Shown: positions 39,641 to 48,339 of the stretch, in pieces
Layout: the number at the start of each line of letters is the position of its first letter
How positions within the stretch are numbered: position 1 is the stretch's first letter
From: Streptomyces tanashiensis
Lineage (GTDB): Bacteria > Actinomycetota > Actinomycetes > Streptomycetales > Streptomycetaceae
NCBI RefSeq assembly: GCF_014648895.1
Contig: NZ_BMRZ01000015.1
Location: 124,001 to 188,000, forward strand
Direction: 5' to 3'
DNA: 64,000 nt
Position numbers and translations under genes: made by a program
The notes under the pieces: generated by a model
What the model saw: the letters and a program-made list of their open reading frames with translations, nothing else
What the model was told of the DNA's origin: nothing
Database searches by the model: none

Positions 39641-40975
39641 TCACCGGAGGACCGCGGCCTGCCGGACCAGCGCGTCCGCCCGGGCCCCGCCCGCCTCGGC
39701 GACGATCTCGTCGAGCGTCTGGGCCTTCCGTACGGTCGTGAACGTCACCGCCCCGTCGTCGGCGACGGTGAAGCCGTGGATCCCGGGCCGGGGGAGGCTG
39801 TTGTACGCGTAGTGGTGGGCGAAGTAGTACGCGCCGGTGTCCGGGACCGCCACGACGTCCCCGGGGCGCAGCAGCGGCAGCGCGCGGCCCGTGGCGAGCA
39901 GGTCCCCGGCGAAGCAGGCGGGGCCCGCCACGTCCTGGACGGTGACGTCCCCGGTGCGGGGGCGGCCCTCGGAGTCGTACGCGAGGACGCGCAGCGGCCA
40001 GGAGTCGGGGGCGTAGACCGTCCGGGTGGCCAGCTGCACGCCCGCGTGGGTGACGGCGATCGGGCGGCCGCCGGAGGTCTTCGTGTACTCCACCCGGGCG
40101 AGGACCGTGCCGTGCTTGGCGAGCAGGGAGCGCCCGAACTCGGTGACGAGCCGGTAGCGGCCGTCGAGGAGTCCGGGGACGGTGTCGGCGAGCAGCCGTG
40201 CGTACTCCGCGTACGTCGGCGTCTCCTCGTCGGAGGTGAAGTTCACCGGCAGTCCGCCGCCGATGTCGAGGGTGTCGATCTGCTGCCGGCCGGCCGCCCG
40301 GTTGATCTCCTCGGCGAGCGCGTACGCCTTCCCGACCCCCTCGGCCATGAGCGCGAGCGGGATGCCCTGGGAGCCGGTGTGGGTGTGCAGCCGGGTCAGC
40401 CAGGGCCGCTCCAGGTACGCCTGGACGACGGTCTTGCGGGCGCCCTCGTCGCGGAGCGCCACGCCGAACTTCGAGGTGGCGGTCGCGGTCGAGAGCGCGC
40501 CGATCGAACCGGCTCCGACCTGCGGGTTCACCCGGAGCCCGAGCGGTGAGGCGGTGGGCGCGGAGGCGACGAGCGCGTCGAGGCGGGCCAGCTCCTGGAG
40601 GTTGTCGGCGTTGACGGCGATCCCGAGCGCGAGGGCCTGGCGGAGCTCGGCCGGGGTCTTCGCGGGGGAGTCGAGGACGGTGTGCGAGGGCGGGACGCCG
40701 GCGGCGCGGGCGAGGGCCAGCTCGCCGGGGCTCGCGACCTCGACGCCGAGTCCCGCCTCGTGGAGCAGGCGCAGGACGGGGACGAGCGGGGTGGCCTTCA
40801 CGGCGAAGGCGTGCAGCACGTGGGCGTCGGTGACGGCGGCGAAAGCGCTGGTCAGAGCGGCTGCGGAGGCGCGGATGCCGGCGGTGTCGAGGAGGGCGAC
40901 GACGGGTTCGGCGGGGGAGAGGAGTCCTTGATCGACGGTGGCTCGGACGGCGAGATCGCGACGGGAGGAGGCCAT
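39641..40975 (-). CDS. Type III PLP-dependent decarboxylase, diaminopimelate-decarboxylase-like
   Basis: 444 residues, alanine-racemase-type barrel plus Greek-key domain. Lys60 in HAFAVKAT is the PLP lysine; HTHTGSQG, LDIGGGLPVNF and TEFGRSLLAKHG are PLP-phosphate and substrate-site motifs; GPACFAGDLLATG carries the active-site Cys contributed across the dimer; YYFAHHYAYNS is the C-terminal aromatic block. Compared with LysA, the substrate-binding residues differ and the gene is not in a lysine operon, so ornithine-, carboxynorspermidine- or another amino-acid decarboxylase activity is possible. Divergent from hutU with a 114-base shared promoter region. Confidence 0.82.
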   Translation of the reverse strand: MASSRRDLAVRATVDQGLLSPAEPVVALLDTAGIRASAAALTSAFAAVTDAHVLHAFAVKATPLVPVLRLLHEAGLGVEVASPGELALARAAGVPPSHTVLDSPAKTPAELRQALALGIAVNADNLQELARLDALVASAPTASPLGLRVNPQVGAGSIGALSTATATSKFGVALRDEGARKTVVQAYLERPWLTRLHTHTGSQGIPLALMAEGVGKAYALAEEINRAAGRQQIDTLDIGGGLPVNFTSDEETPTYAEYARLLADTVPGLLDGRYRLVTEFGRSLLAKHGTVLARVEYTKTSGGRPIAVTHAGVQLATRTVYAPDSWPLRVLAYDSEGRPRTGDVTVQDVAGPACFAGDLLATGRALPLLRPGDVVAVPDTGAYYFAHHYAYNSLPRPGIHGFTVADDGAVTFTTVRKAQTLDEIVAEAGGARADALVRQAAVLR

Positions 40976-41025
40976 GCGGCCCAGTCTCGTCCATGCCTCG
41001 TCGGCGGCGTGGCCGGTACGCCCTG

Positions 41026-41061
41026 TTGACTACAACTATTCAGCAAGTCAGGATGTGAATA
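41026..41061 (+). promoter_or_regulatory. hutU promoter with flanking inverted half-sites
   Basis: TTGACT (41026-41031) and CAGGAT (41049-41054) with 17-base spacing form a good vegetative promoter. An inverted repeat TATTCA (41037-41042) - N13 - TGAATA (41056-41061) overlaps the spacer and the start-site side, the position expected of a repressor operator. GGAGG for hutU is at about 41078-41082. Confidence 0.62.
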
Positions 41062-41089
41062 TCTGAACGACATTCGAGGAGGCACCCCC

Positions 41090-42754
41090 ATGTCAGGACC
41101 CCGCCCCGTGCGAGCAGCCCGCGGTACGGAACTGAGCGCCCTGGGATGGCAGCAGGAAGCCGCCCTCCGGATGCTCCAGAACAACCTCGACCCCGAGGTC
41201 GCCGAGCACCCCGACAAGCTCGTCGTCTACGGCGGCACCGGCAAGGCCGCCCGCGACTGGCGCTCCTTCGACGCCATGGTCCGCACCCTGCGCACCCTCA
41301 AGCAGGACGAGACGATGCTCGTCCAGTCCGGCCGCCCCGTCGGCGTCATGCAGACCCACGAGTGGGCCCCCCGCGTCCTCCTCGCCAACTCCAACCTGGT
41401 CGGCGACTGGGCCAACTGGGAGGAGTTCCGCCGCCTGGAGCACCTCGGCCTCACCATGTACGGCCAGATGACCGCCGGCTCCTGGATCTACATCGGCACC
41501 CAGGGCATCCTCCAGGGCACGTACGAGACCTTCGCGGCCGTCGCCGCCAAGAAGTTCGACGGCACCCTGGCCGGAACGATCACCCTCACCGCCGGCCTCG
41601 GCGGCATGGGCGGCGCCCAGCCCCTCGCCGTGACCATGAACGACGGCGTCGCCATCTGCATCGACGTCGACCCGCGCGCCATCGAGCGCCGCATCGAGCA
41701 CCGCTACCTGGACGTGAAGGCCGACAACCTCGCCCACGCCCTCCAGCTCGCCGTCGAGGCCCGCGACGCCCGCCGCCCGCTCTCCATCGGCCTCCTCGGC
41801 AACGCCGCCGAGCTGCTCCCGCAGATGCTCGCCGAGGGCGCCCCGATCGACATCGTGACCGACCAGACCTCGGCGCACGACCCGCTCTCGTACCTCCCGG
41901 TCGGCGTCGCCTTCGACGACATGGCCGACGCCGCCGCCAAGGACCCGGCCGGCTTCACCCAGCGCTCCCGCGAGTCCATGGCCAAGCACGTCGAGGCCAT
42001 GGTCGGCTTCATGGACGCGGGCGCCGAGGTCTTCGACTACGGCAACTCGATCCGCGGCGAGGCCCAGCTCGCCGGCTACGACCGCGCCTTCGCCTTCCCC
42101 GGCTTCGTCCCCGCCTACATCCGCCCGCTGTTCTGCGAGGGCAAGGGTCCGTTCCGCTGGGCCGCCCTCTCCGGCGAGGCCTCGGACATCCACAAGACCG
42201 ACAAGGCGATCCTCGACCTCTTCCCGGAGAACGAGTCCCTCCACCGCTGGATCAAGATGGCCGGCGAGCGCGTCCACTTCCAGGGCCTCCCCGCCCGCAT
42301 CTGCTGGCTCGGCCAGGGCGAGCGCGACAAGGCGGGCGACATGTTCAACGACATGGTCGCCGACGGCACCCTCGCCGCTCCCCTCGCGATCGGCCGCGAC
42401 CACCTCGACTGCGGCTCCGTCGCCTCCCCGTACCGCGAGACCGAGGCCATGCTCGACGGCTCCGACGCCATCGCCGACTGGCCGCTGCTCAACGCCATGG
42501 TCAACGTCGCCTCCGGCGCCTCCTGGGTCTCCATCCACCACGGCGGCGGCGTCGGCATGGGCCGCTCCATCCACGCCGGCCAGGTCTCCGTGGCCGACGG
42601 CACCAAGCTCGCCGGCGAGAAGATCCGCCGCGTCCTCACCAACGACCCCGGCATGGGCGTCATCCGCCACGTCGACGCGGGCTACGACATCGCCGAGCGC
42701 GTCGCCGACGAGAAGGGCGTCCGCGTCCCGATGCGCGAGGGTGACTCCGCGTGA
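41090..42754 (+). CDS. hutU: Urocanate hydratase
   Basis: Second enzyme of histidine degradation: converts urocanate to imidazolone propionate using a tightly bound NAD. The 554-residue protein has all hallmarks: QEAALRMLQNNLDPEVAEHPDKLVVYGGTGKAARDW, GGMGGAQPLAVTMN (NAD-binding glycine loop), EAMVGFMDAGAEVFDYGNSIR, FPAYIRPLFCEGKGPFRW with the conserved Cys, and SIHHGGGVGMGRSIH. ATG at 41090 has GGAGG upstream. First gene of a coupled hut operon; its TGA overlaps the next GTG. Histidase (hutH) is not in this window. Confidence 0.98.
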   Translation: MSGPRPVRAARGTELSALGWQQEAALRMLQNNLDPEVAEHPDKLVVYGGTGKAARDWRSFDAMVRTLRTLKQDETMLVQSGRPVGVMQTHEWAPRVLLANSNLVGDWANWEEFRRLEHLGLTMYGQMTAGSWIYIGTQGILQGTYETFAAVAAKKFDGTLAGTITLTAGLGGMGGAQPLAVTMNDGVAICIDVDPRAIERRIEHRYLDVKADNLAHALQLAVEARDARRPLSIGLLGNAAELLPQMLAEGAPIDIVTDQTSAHDPLSYLPVGVAFDDMADAAAKDPAGFTQRSRESMAKHVEAMVGFMDAGAEVFDYGNSIRGEAQLAGYDRAFAFPGFVPAYIRPLFCEGKGPFRWAALSGEASDIHKTDKAILDLFPENESLHRWIKMAGERVHFQGLPARICWLGQGERDKAGDMFNDMVADGTLAAPLAIGRDHLDCGSVASPYRETEAMLDGSDAIADWPLLNAMVNVASGASWVSIHHGGGVGMGRSIHAGQVSVADGTKLAGEKIRRVLTNDPGMGVIRHVDAGYDIAERVADEKGVRVPMREGDSA

Positions 42755-44043
42755 CCCCGTCCCACGACGCCGCCGAGGCGCCCCGCGGCTCCGCCCGGGC
42801 CGCCTCGGCGGCGGCCGGGCGCCCCGACTCCCCCTCGTTCCACGCGATGTGGCGCAGCCTCGCCCCCATCGGCCGCAACGCGGCCTCCGGCGGCTACCGC
42901 CGCTACGCCTGGACCGAGGCCGACGCCGACTGCCGGCTCTGGTTCCGGATGCAGGCCGAGGCCCGCCGCCTGGACGTCGAGACCGACCGCAACGGCAACC
43001 AGTGGGCCTGGCTCGGCGACCCGACCGCGGGCGACGCGGTCGTCACCGGCTCCCACCTGGACTCCGTCCCCGACGGCGGCGCCTTCGACGGCCCCCTCGG
43101 CGTCGTGTCCGCCTTCGCCGCCCTCGACGAACTCCGCGCGCGCGGCGTCTCGTTCAAGCGGCCCCTCGCCATCGTCAACTTCGGCGACGAGGAAGGAGCC
43201 CGCTTCGGCCTCGCCTGCGTCGGCTCCCGCCTCACCGCCGGCCGGCTGACGAAGGAGCAGGCGTACGAGCTCCGCGACGCCGACGGGATCACCCTCCCGC
43301 AGGCCATGGAGGCCGCCGGGTACGACCCGGCCGCCATCGGCGCGGACCCCGAGCGGCTCGCCCGCATCGGCGCCTTCGTCGAGCTCCACGTCGAGCAGGG
43401 CCGGGCCCTGGACCTCTCCGGGGACGCCGTCGGCATCGCCTCCTCCATCTGGCCGCACGGCCGCTGGCGGTACGACTTCGCCGGCGAGGCCAACCACGCG
43501 GGCACCACCCGCCTGGTCGACCGCCGCGACCCGATGCTCACCTACGCCGAGACCGTCCTCGCCGCCCGTCGCGAGGCCGAACTCGCGGGCGCCGTGGCCA
43601 CCTTCGGCAAGATCGCGGTCGAGCCGAACGGCGTCAACGCCATCCCGTCGCTGGTCCGCGGCTGGCTCGACGCCCGCGCCGCCGACCAGGGCTCCCTGGA
43701 CAAGGTCGTCGCGGGAGTCGAGACGGCGGCCCGGGAGTACGCCGAACGCCACGGCATCGACCTCGCCGTCGTCCAGGAGTCCTACACGCCGATCGTGGAC
43801 TTCTCGCACGCCCTGCGCGACGAGCTCTCCCGGATCCTGGGCACCTCGGGCAAGGTGCCGGTCCTCGGCACGGGAGCGGGCCACGACGCGGGCATCCTGT
43901 CCGAATCGATCCCGACCGCCATGCTGTTCGTACGGAACCCCACCGGCGTCTCGCACTCCCCGGCCGAATCCGCGGCCGAGGACGACTGCGTCGCCGGGGT
44001 CCTCGCACTCGCCGACGTACTGGAGGAGCTGGCGTGCCGCTGA
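42751..44043 (+). CDS. M20-family amidohydrolase, allantoate-amidohydrolase-like
   Basis: 430-residue dinuclear-metal amidohydrolase. Metal ligands: GSHLDSVPDGGAFDGPLG (His102, Asp113), NFGDEEGARFG (Glu147/Glu148), ELHVEQGRAL (His/Glu) and the C-terminal SHSPAE (His). GAGHDAGILS matches the allantoate/N-carbamoyl amino-acid amidohydrolase group. GTG at 42751 overlaps the hutU stop (GTGA). In a hut operon it may hydrolyse N-formylglutamate (taking the place of HutG) or a related N-acyl/carbamoyl amino acid; allantoate as the true substrate is not supported by the context. Confidence 0.87.
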   Translation: MTPSHDAAEAPRGSARAASAAAGRPDSPSFHAMWRSLAPIGRNAASGGYRRYAWTEADADCRLWFRMQAEARRLDVETDRNGNQWAWLGDPTAGDAVVTGSHLDSVPDGGAFDGPLGVVSAFAALDELRARGVSFKRPLAIVNFGDEEGARFGLACVGSRLTAGRLTKEQAYELRDADGITLPQAMEAAGYDPAAIGADPERLARIGAFVELHVEQGRALDLSGDAVGIASSIWPHGRWRYDFAGEANHAGTTRLVDRRDPMLTYAETVLAARREAELAGAVATFGKIAVEPNGVNAIPSLVRGWLDARAADQGSLDKVVAGVETAAREYAERHGIDLAVVQESYTPIVDFSHALRDELSRILGTSGKVPVLGTGAGHDAGILSESIPTAMLFVRNPTGVSHSPAESAAEDDCVAGVLALADVLEELACR

Positions 44044-45374
44044 CGACGTACTGGCTGGAACACGCCTGGCTCGACACGAACGTCGAGCCGGGCGTGGCCC
44101 TGGAGGTCTCCTCGGAAGGCCGGATCGAGGCGGTCCGCACGGGGGTGGAGACGCCCCCGCCGGGCGCCGTCGTCCTCCGCGGCCTCACCATCCCCGGCCT
44201 CGCCAACGCCCACTCGCACGCCTTCCACCGCGCCCTGCGCGGCACGGTCCAGGTCGGCTCCGGCACCTTCTGGACCTGGCGCGAGGTCATGTACACCGTC
44301 GCCCAGCGCCTCACCCCCGACAGCTACTTCGCGCTCGCCCGCGCGGTGTACGCGGAGATGGCGCTCGCCGGCATCACCTCCGTCGGCGAGTTCCACTACC
44401 TGCACCACGCGCCCGGCGGCAGCGCCTACGCCGACCCCAACGCCATGGGCGAGGCCCTGATCGCGGCGGCGGCGGAGGCGGGCATCCGCATCACCCTCCT
44501 CGACACCGCCTACCTCTCCGCCGGCTTCGGCGCCGCCCCCGAGCAGCACCAGCTCCGCTTCACCGACGGCACGGCGGAGAAGTGGGCGGAGCGGGTGTCG
44601 GCCCTCAAGGAGCGCGACGGCGTACGCATCGGGGCGGCGATCCACTCCGTACGGGCCGTCCCCGCCGACCAGCTGTCCACGGTGGCCCGCTGGGCACAGG
44701 ACCGGCAGGCCCCCCTCCACGTCCACCTCTCGGAGCAGACGGCGGAGAACGAGGCCTGCCTCGCGGCCCACGGCCGCACGCCGACCCAGCTCCTCGCGGA
44801 CCACGGGGTCCTCGGCGCGCGCACGACCGGTGTCCACAACACGCACATGACCGAAGGGGACATCGCGCTCATCGGCGGGTCCTCCACCGGCACGTGCATG
44901 TGCCCGACCACCGAACGGGACCTCGCGGACGGCATCGGCCCCGCCGTCGCCCTCCAGCGCGCCGGCTCGCCGCTGTCCCTGGGCAGCGACAGCCACGCCG
45001 TCATCGACCTCCTCGAAGAGGCGCGGGCCATGGAGCTGAACGAGCGGCTGCGCACCCGCACCCGCGGCCACTGGACGGCCGCCGCGCTGCTCCGCGCCGC
45101 CACCGCCGACGGCCACGCGGCCCTCGGCTGGGCCGACGCGGGCACCCTGGAACAGGGCGCCCTGGCCGACTTCACGACGATCACCCTGGACTCGGTCCGC
45201 ACGGCCGGCCCGGTACCGCGCCTGGCGGCCGAGACGGCGGTCTTCGCGGCGACGGCGGCGGACGTGCACCACGTGGTGGTGGGCGGCCGGGCCGTCGTGC
45301 GGGACGGAGCCCACGTCTCCGTCCCCGACGTCGGCCAGGCCCTCGCGGACGCGATCGCCGCCCTCAGGAGCTGA
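44034..45374 (+). CDS. hutF: Formimidoylglutamate deiminase (HutF-like)
   Basis: 446-residue amidohydrolase-superfamily deaminase. Starts MPLTTYWLEHAWL. Metal ligands in GLANAHSHAFHRALRGTV (about 55-72), HVHLSEQTAENEAC, and the later His in VHNTHMTEGDI; the Asp in SLGSDSHAVIDLLEEARAME is the catalytic acid/base. These motifs match formimidoylglutamate deiminases, giving N-formylglutamate plus ammonia. GTG at 44034 has GGAGGAG five bases before it and lies inside the previous gene by ten bases. Following gene is hutI, preceded by a strong stem-loop. Confidence 0.88.
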   Translation: MPLTTYWLEHAWLDTNVEPGVALEVSSEGRIEAVRTGVETPPPGAVVLRGLTIPGLANAHSHAFHRALRGTVQVGSGTFWTWREVMYTVAQRLTPDSYFALARAVYAEMALAGITSVGEFHYLHHAPGGSAYADPNAMGEALIAAAAEAGIRITLLDTAYLSAGFGAAPEQHQLRFTDGTAEKWAERVSALKERDGVRIGAAIHSVRAVPADQLSTVARWAQDRQAPLHVHLSEQTAENEACLAAHGRTPTQLLADHGVLGARTTGVHNTHMTEGDIALIGGSSTGTCMCPTTERDLADGIGPAVALQRAGSPLSLGSDSHAVIDLLEEARAMELNERLRTRTRGHWTAAALLRAATADGHAALGWADAGTLEQGALADFTTITLDSVRTAGPVPRLAAETAVFAATAADVHHVVVGGRAVVRDGAHVSVPDVGQALADAIAALRS

Positions 45375-45376
45375 GC

Positions 45377-45433
45377 CCCGGGGGGTGTGGGCCATCGTTC
45401 CGCAGGACGGAACGGGTGGGCACACCCCCCGGG
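45377..45433 (+). terminator. Large stem-loop between hutF and hutI
   Basis: Perfect 13-bp outer stem (CCCGGGGGGTGTG 45377-45389 with 45421-45433) plus an inner CGTTCCG/CGGAACG hairpin (45396-45402 with 45408-45414). Begins three bases after the hutF stop codon and ends 44 bases before hutI. It could be a partial terminator, an mRNA stabiliser, or a dispersed repeat of the family seen at 17612-17689. Confidence 0.6.
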
Positions 45434-45477
45434 CCACCGGCCCGCACCCGACCCGCCCGCCCCCACCGGAGAGCACC

Positions 45478-46647
45478 ATGACGACGACGCTCATCACGAA
45501 CATCGCCACCCTCGTCACCAACGACCCCGCCCTCGGCGAAGGCCCCCTCGGCCTGATCGCGGACGCCGCCCTCGTCCTGGAGGGCGACCGCGTCGCCTGG
45601 GCGGGCCCGGCGGCCGCGGCCCCGGCGGCGGACCGGGCCGTCGACGCGGGCGGCCGCGCCGTCATCCCCGGCTTCGTCGACTCCCACTCGCACCTCGTCT
45701 TCGCCGGCGACCGCACCGCCGAGTTCAACGCCCGCATGTCCGGTCAGCCGTACAAGGCGGGCGGCATCCGCACGACCGTCGCGGCCACCCGCGCGGCGAG
45801 CGACGAGGCCCTCTCGGCGAACGTGGCCCGCTACCTCCGCGAGGCCCTCACCCAGGGCACGACCACCTTCGAGACGAAGTCCGGCTACGGCCTGACCGTC
45901 GAGGACGAGGCCCGCGCCCTGCGCATCGCGGCCGAGCACACGGACGAGGTGACGTACCTCGGCGCGCACATCGTCTCCCCGGACTACGCGGACGACCCGG
46001 CGGCGTACGTGGAACTGGTCACGGGCGAGATGCTCGACGCCTGCGCCCCGTACGCCCGCTGGGTGGACGTCTTCTGCGAGAAGGGCGCCTTCGACGGCGA
46101 CCAGGCCCGCGCGATCCTCACCGCCGGCAAGGCGAAGGGCCTCCACCCCCGGGTGCACGCCAACCAGCTCACGTACGGCCCCGGCGTCCAGCTGGCGGTG
46201 GAACTGGACGCGGCGAGCGCGGACCACTGCACCCATCTGACGGACGAGGACGTCGACGCGCTGGCGAACTCGGCCACGGTCGCGACGCTCCTCCCCGGGG
46301 CGGAGTTCTCCACCCGTGCGCAGTGGCCGAACGCCCGCCGCCTCCTGGACGCGGGCGCGACGGTGGCGCTGTCCACGGACTGCAACCCGGGCTCCTCCTT
46401 CACCTCCTCGGTCCCCTTCTGCATCGCCCTCGCGGTACGGGACATGGGCATGACCCCCGACGAGGCCGTCTGGTCCGCCACGGCGGGCGGCGCGGCGGCC
46501 CTCCGCCGCACGGACGTCGGCCGTCTGACGCCGGGCGCCCGCGCGGACCTCGCCGTCCTGGAGGCCCCCTCCCACGTGCACCTGGCCTACCGCCCGGGCG
46601 TCCCGCTGGTGACGGAGGTCTGGCGCGCGGGCGTGCGGGTGGTCTGA
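45478..46647 (+). CDS. hutI: Imidazolonepropionase
   Basis: Third step of histidine degradation: imidazolone propionate to formiminoglutamate. The 389-residue amidohydrolase has the metal motif PGFVDSHSHLVFAGDRTAEF (HxH near residues 69-71), RTTVAATRAAS, FETKSGYGLTVEDEARAL, HANQLTYGPGVQLAVELDAASADHCTH, ALSTDCNPGSSFTSS. ATG at 45478 with GGAGAG upstream. Belongs to the hut operon; the stem-loop just upstream may moderate its expression relative to hutU. Confidence 0.97.
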   Translation: MTTTLITNIATLVTNDPALGEGPLGLIADAALVLEGDRVAWAGPAAAAPAADRAVDAGGRAVIPGFVDSHSHLVFAGDRTAEFNARMSGQPYKAGGIRTTVAATRAASDEALSANVARYLREALTQGTTTFETKSGYGLTVEDEARALRIAAEHTDEVTYLGAHIVSPDYADDPAAYVELVTGEMLDACAPYARWVDVFCEKGAFDGDQARAILTAGKAKGLHPRVHANQLTYGPGVQLAVELDAASADHCTHLTDEDVDALANSATVATLLPGAEFSTRAQWPNARRLLDAGATVALSTDCNPGSSFTSSVPFCIALAVRDMGMTPDEAVWSATAGGAAALRRTDVGRLTPGARADLAVLEAPSHVHLAYRPGVPLVTEVWRAGVRVV

Positions 46648-46716
46648 GCGGGAGCCCGCGTCCGGACGGCCTGAAGCGCCGCCACCGAACGCCCGGGAGG
46701 CCTACCCTCAGGCGCC

Positions 46717-47343
46717 ATGACGACCACCACCGCGCTCTGGTCCTTCGCCCTCGTCGTGGGTCTCCTGACCCTCACCCCGGGCCTCGACACCGCCCTGGTC
46801 CTGCGCACGGCGGCCCTCGGCCACCGGGCGCGGGCCTGGGGCGTCGTCGTGGGCATCCAGACGGGTGTCCTGGCCTGGGGAGCGCTCACCTCCCTGGGCG
46901 TGACGGCACTCCTCACGGCCTCCCAGGTGGCGTACGAGGCCCTGCGCTGGGCGGGAGCGGCGTACCTGGTCTGGATGGGAGTCCAGATGCTGAGGAAGAC
47001 GGCCCGGGAGACCCCGGAGAGCGGCACCGACCCGGCGACCCGGGACACCTTCGCGTCCGGCTGGCGCCAGGGCACCCTCACGAACCTCCTCAACCCGAAG
47101 GTGGGCGTGTTCTACGTGGCGGTCCTCCCGCAGTTCCTCCCGGCGGACACGAACCACCTGGCGATGGGCCTCCTCCTCGCCACCGAGCACATCCTCCTCG
47201 GCCTCCTCTGGTCCACCGCCCTGATCGCCGGCGCCCGCCTCCTCTCCACCTGGCTCCGCCGCCCCGCCGCCCGCCGCACCCTCGACCGCCTCACGGGCAC
47301 GGTCATCACCGCCTTCGGCCTCCGACTGGCCTTCGGAGACTGA
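46717..47343 (+). CDS. LysE family amino-acid exporter
   Basis: 208-residue membrane protein with six predicted spans. N-terminus WSFALVVGLLTLTPGLDTALVLRTAALGHRARAWGVVVGIQTGVLAWG contains the LysE motif (G-x-x-P-G-P-x variant TPGLDTALVL), then WAGAAYLVWMGVQML, FASGWRQGTLTNLLNPKVGVFYVAVLPQFL. The RhtB/LysE family exports basic or small neutral amino acids and metabolites. It lies 69 bases after hutI on the same strand and may relieve amino acid excess during histidine catabolism (inferred). Confidence 0.88.
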   Translation: MTTTTALWSFALVVGLLTLTPGLDTALVLRTAALGHRARAWGVVVGIQTGVLAWGALTSLGVTALLTASQVAYEALRWAGAAYLVWMGVQMLRKTARETPESGTDPATRDTFASGWRQGTLTNLLNPKVGVFYVAVLPQFLPADTNHLAMGLLLATEHILLGLLWSTALIAGARLLSTWLRRPAARRTLDRLTGTVITAFGLRLAFGD

Positions 47344-47372
47344 GAGTTCGCCGAGCCCTTACGTCGCCCGTG

Positions 47373-47723
47373 TCAGTCCCGGTGCCCCAGCACGTTGACC
47401 ACGCGGCCGTCCGGGTCGCGGACGAAGAAGCGGCGGACGCCCCAGGGTTCGTCGGTCAGGGGGTGGACGATCTCGGCGTCCGTCGCGCGCACCGCCTCGT
47501 ACGCCGCGTCGACGTCCTCGACCTCGACGCTCAGGTCGGGGACGACGGGCGCGGTCAGGTCGGCGGACATCAGGCTGACCTGGGCCGTCGGGGCGGACGG
47601 CGAGGCGAGTGTCGTGATCCAGCCGTGGTTCATGACCTCCTCGAAGCCGAGCAGCCCGTAGAACGCGCGGTTCTCGGCCGGGGCGTGGGTCCGGAGGTTG
47701 GGGACGACGCGACGCACGCTCAT
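47373..47723 (-). CDS. VOC/glyoxalase-like protein
   Basis: 116 residues forming one vicinal-oxygen-chelate fold: VVPNLRTHAPAENRAFYGLLGFEEVMNHGWITTL, VEVEDVDAAYEAVRATDAEIVHPLTDEPWGVRRFFVRDPDGRVVNVLGH. The conserved DPDGRVVNVLGH end is typical of bleomycin-resistance/dioxygenase-like small VOC proteins. ATG at 47723 preceded by GGAG. The reaction or ligand is not evident. Confidence 0.8.
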   Translation of the reverse strand: MSVRRVVPNLRTHAPAENRAFYGLLGFEEVMNHGWITTLASPSAPTAQVSLMSADLTAPVVPDLSVEVEDVDAAYEAVRATDAEIVHPLTDEPWGVRRFFVRDPDGRVVNVLGHRD

Positions 47724-47813
47724 CGGGGCTCCTGAGGGACGGCAGCGGTTCGTACGGCTCGTTCTCGGGGATCGCGGCGGGCGGGGATCCCCTGGCCCGC
47801 ACCCTAGGCGCTC

Positions 47814-48170
47814 TCAGCGGAACTCGTGGACGACCCGGATCTCGCCGACGATGTGCGTGTTGAACTCGGCCAGCTCCTCCGCCGGCACCCACAGCTCCAG
47901 GATCGTCCGGCCGCCCGCCTGCCGGACCGGGTACCTGCGGAGGAACTCCGTGTCGACCTCGAAGCGGGTGACGTACCCGGCGCCGTCGTGCTTCACGTTC
48001 CAGTCGCGTGCGATCCGCACCGCGTAGTCCTCGTCGAGCACCGGGTAGAAGATCGGCTGCTCCGGCAGCCGCGGCGGCCAGGCGCGCCACCCCGACTCCC
48101 GCACGAGCTCCAGCTCGACGGGGCCGGTGGGGCGCCACAGGGTCGTCGTCGGGCGGGGGCTGCTGGTCAT
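47814..48170 (-). CDS. Small conserved protein, ADP-ribosylation/crystallin J1-annotated type
   Basis: 118 residues: TTTLWRPTGPVELELVRESGWRAWPPRLPEQPIFYPVLDEDYAVRIARDWNVKHDGAGYVTRFEVDTEFLRRYPVRQ, then LELWVPAEELAEFNTHIVG. This family is often labelled ADP-ribosylation/crystallin J1 in Streptomyces genomes, but no ADP-ribosyl-hydrolase motif is visible, so the name should be treated with caution. ATG at 48170. A Trp/Pro-rich N-terminus and PEQPIFYPVL are its strongest features. Confidence 0.65.
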   Translation of the reverse strand: MTSSPRPTTTLWRPTGPVELELVRESGWRAWPPRLPEQPIFYPVLDEDYAVRIARDWNVKHDGAGYVTRFEVDTEFLRRYPVRQAGGRTILELWVPAEELAEFNTHIVGEIRVVHEFR

Positions 48171-48237
48171 GGTGATGCGCTCTCCGTGTGCGTGCGGCGG
48201 ATGACGGGAGCTGACGGTATCGACGGCCGCGGCCCGG

Positions 48238-48262
48238 CGGCCACCGGGTTATCCGGTGGCCG
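48238..48262 (-). terminator. Hairpin downstream of sigma factor gene
   Basis: 10-bp stem CGGCCACCGG (48238-48247) with 48253-48262, loop GTTAT. It lies about 80 bases past the sigma-factor stop, in the orientation of that gene. Confidence 0.55.
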
Positions 48263-48339
48263 GGGGCCGGGCGGCCGTGAACGGGCCCGTTCCGCAGGCG
48301 CTTCGGCGGCGCGGGCGCGGCCCGGGGTGCCGATGGAGG

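Noticed and set aside
45377..45433. Inverted-repeat element considered as an insertion sequence end
   Set aside because: There is no transposase, no target-site duplication, and the sequence forms a compact single hairpin between two hut genes.
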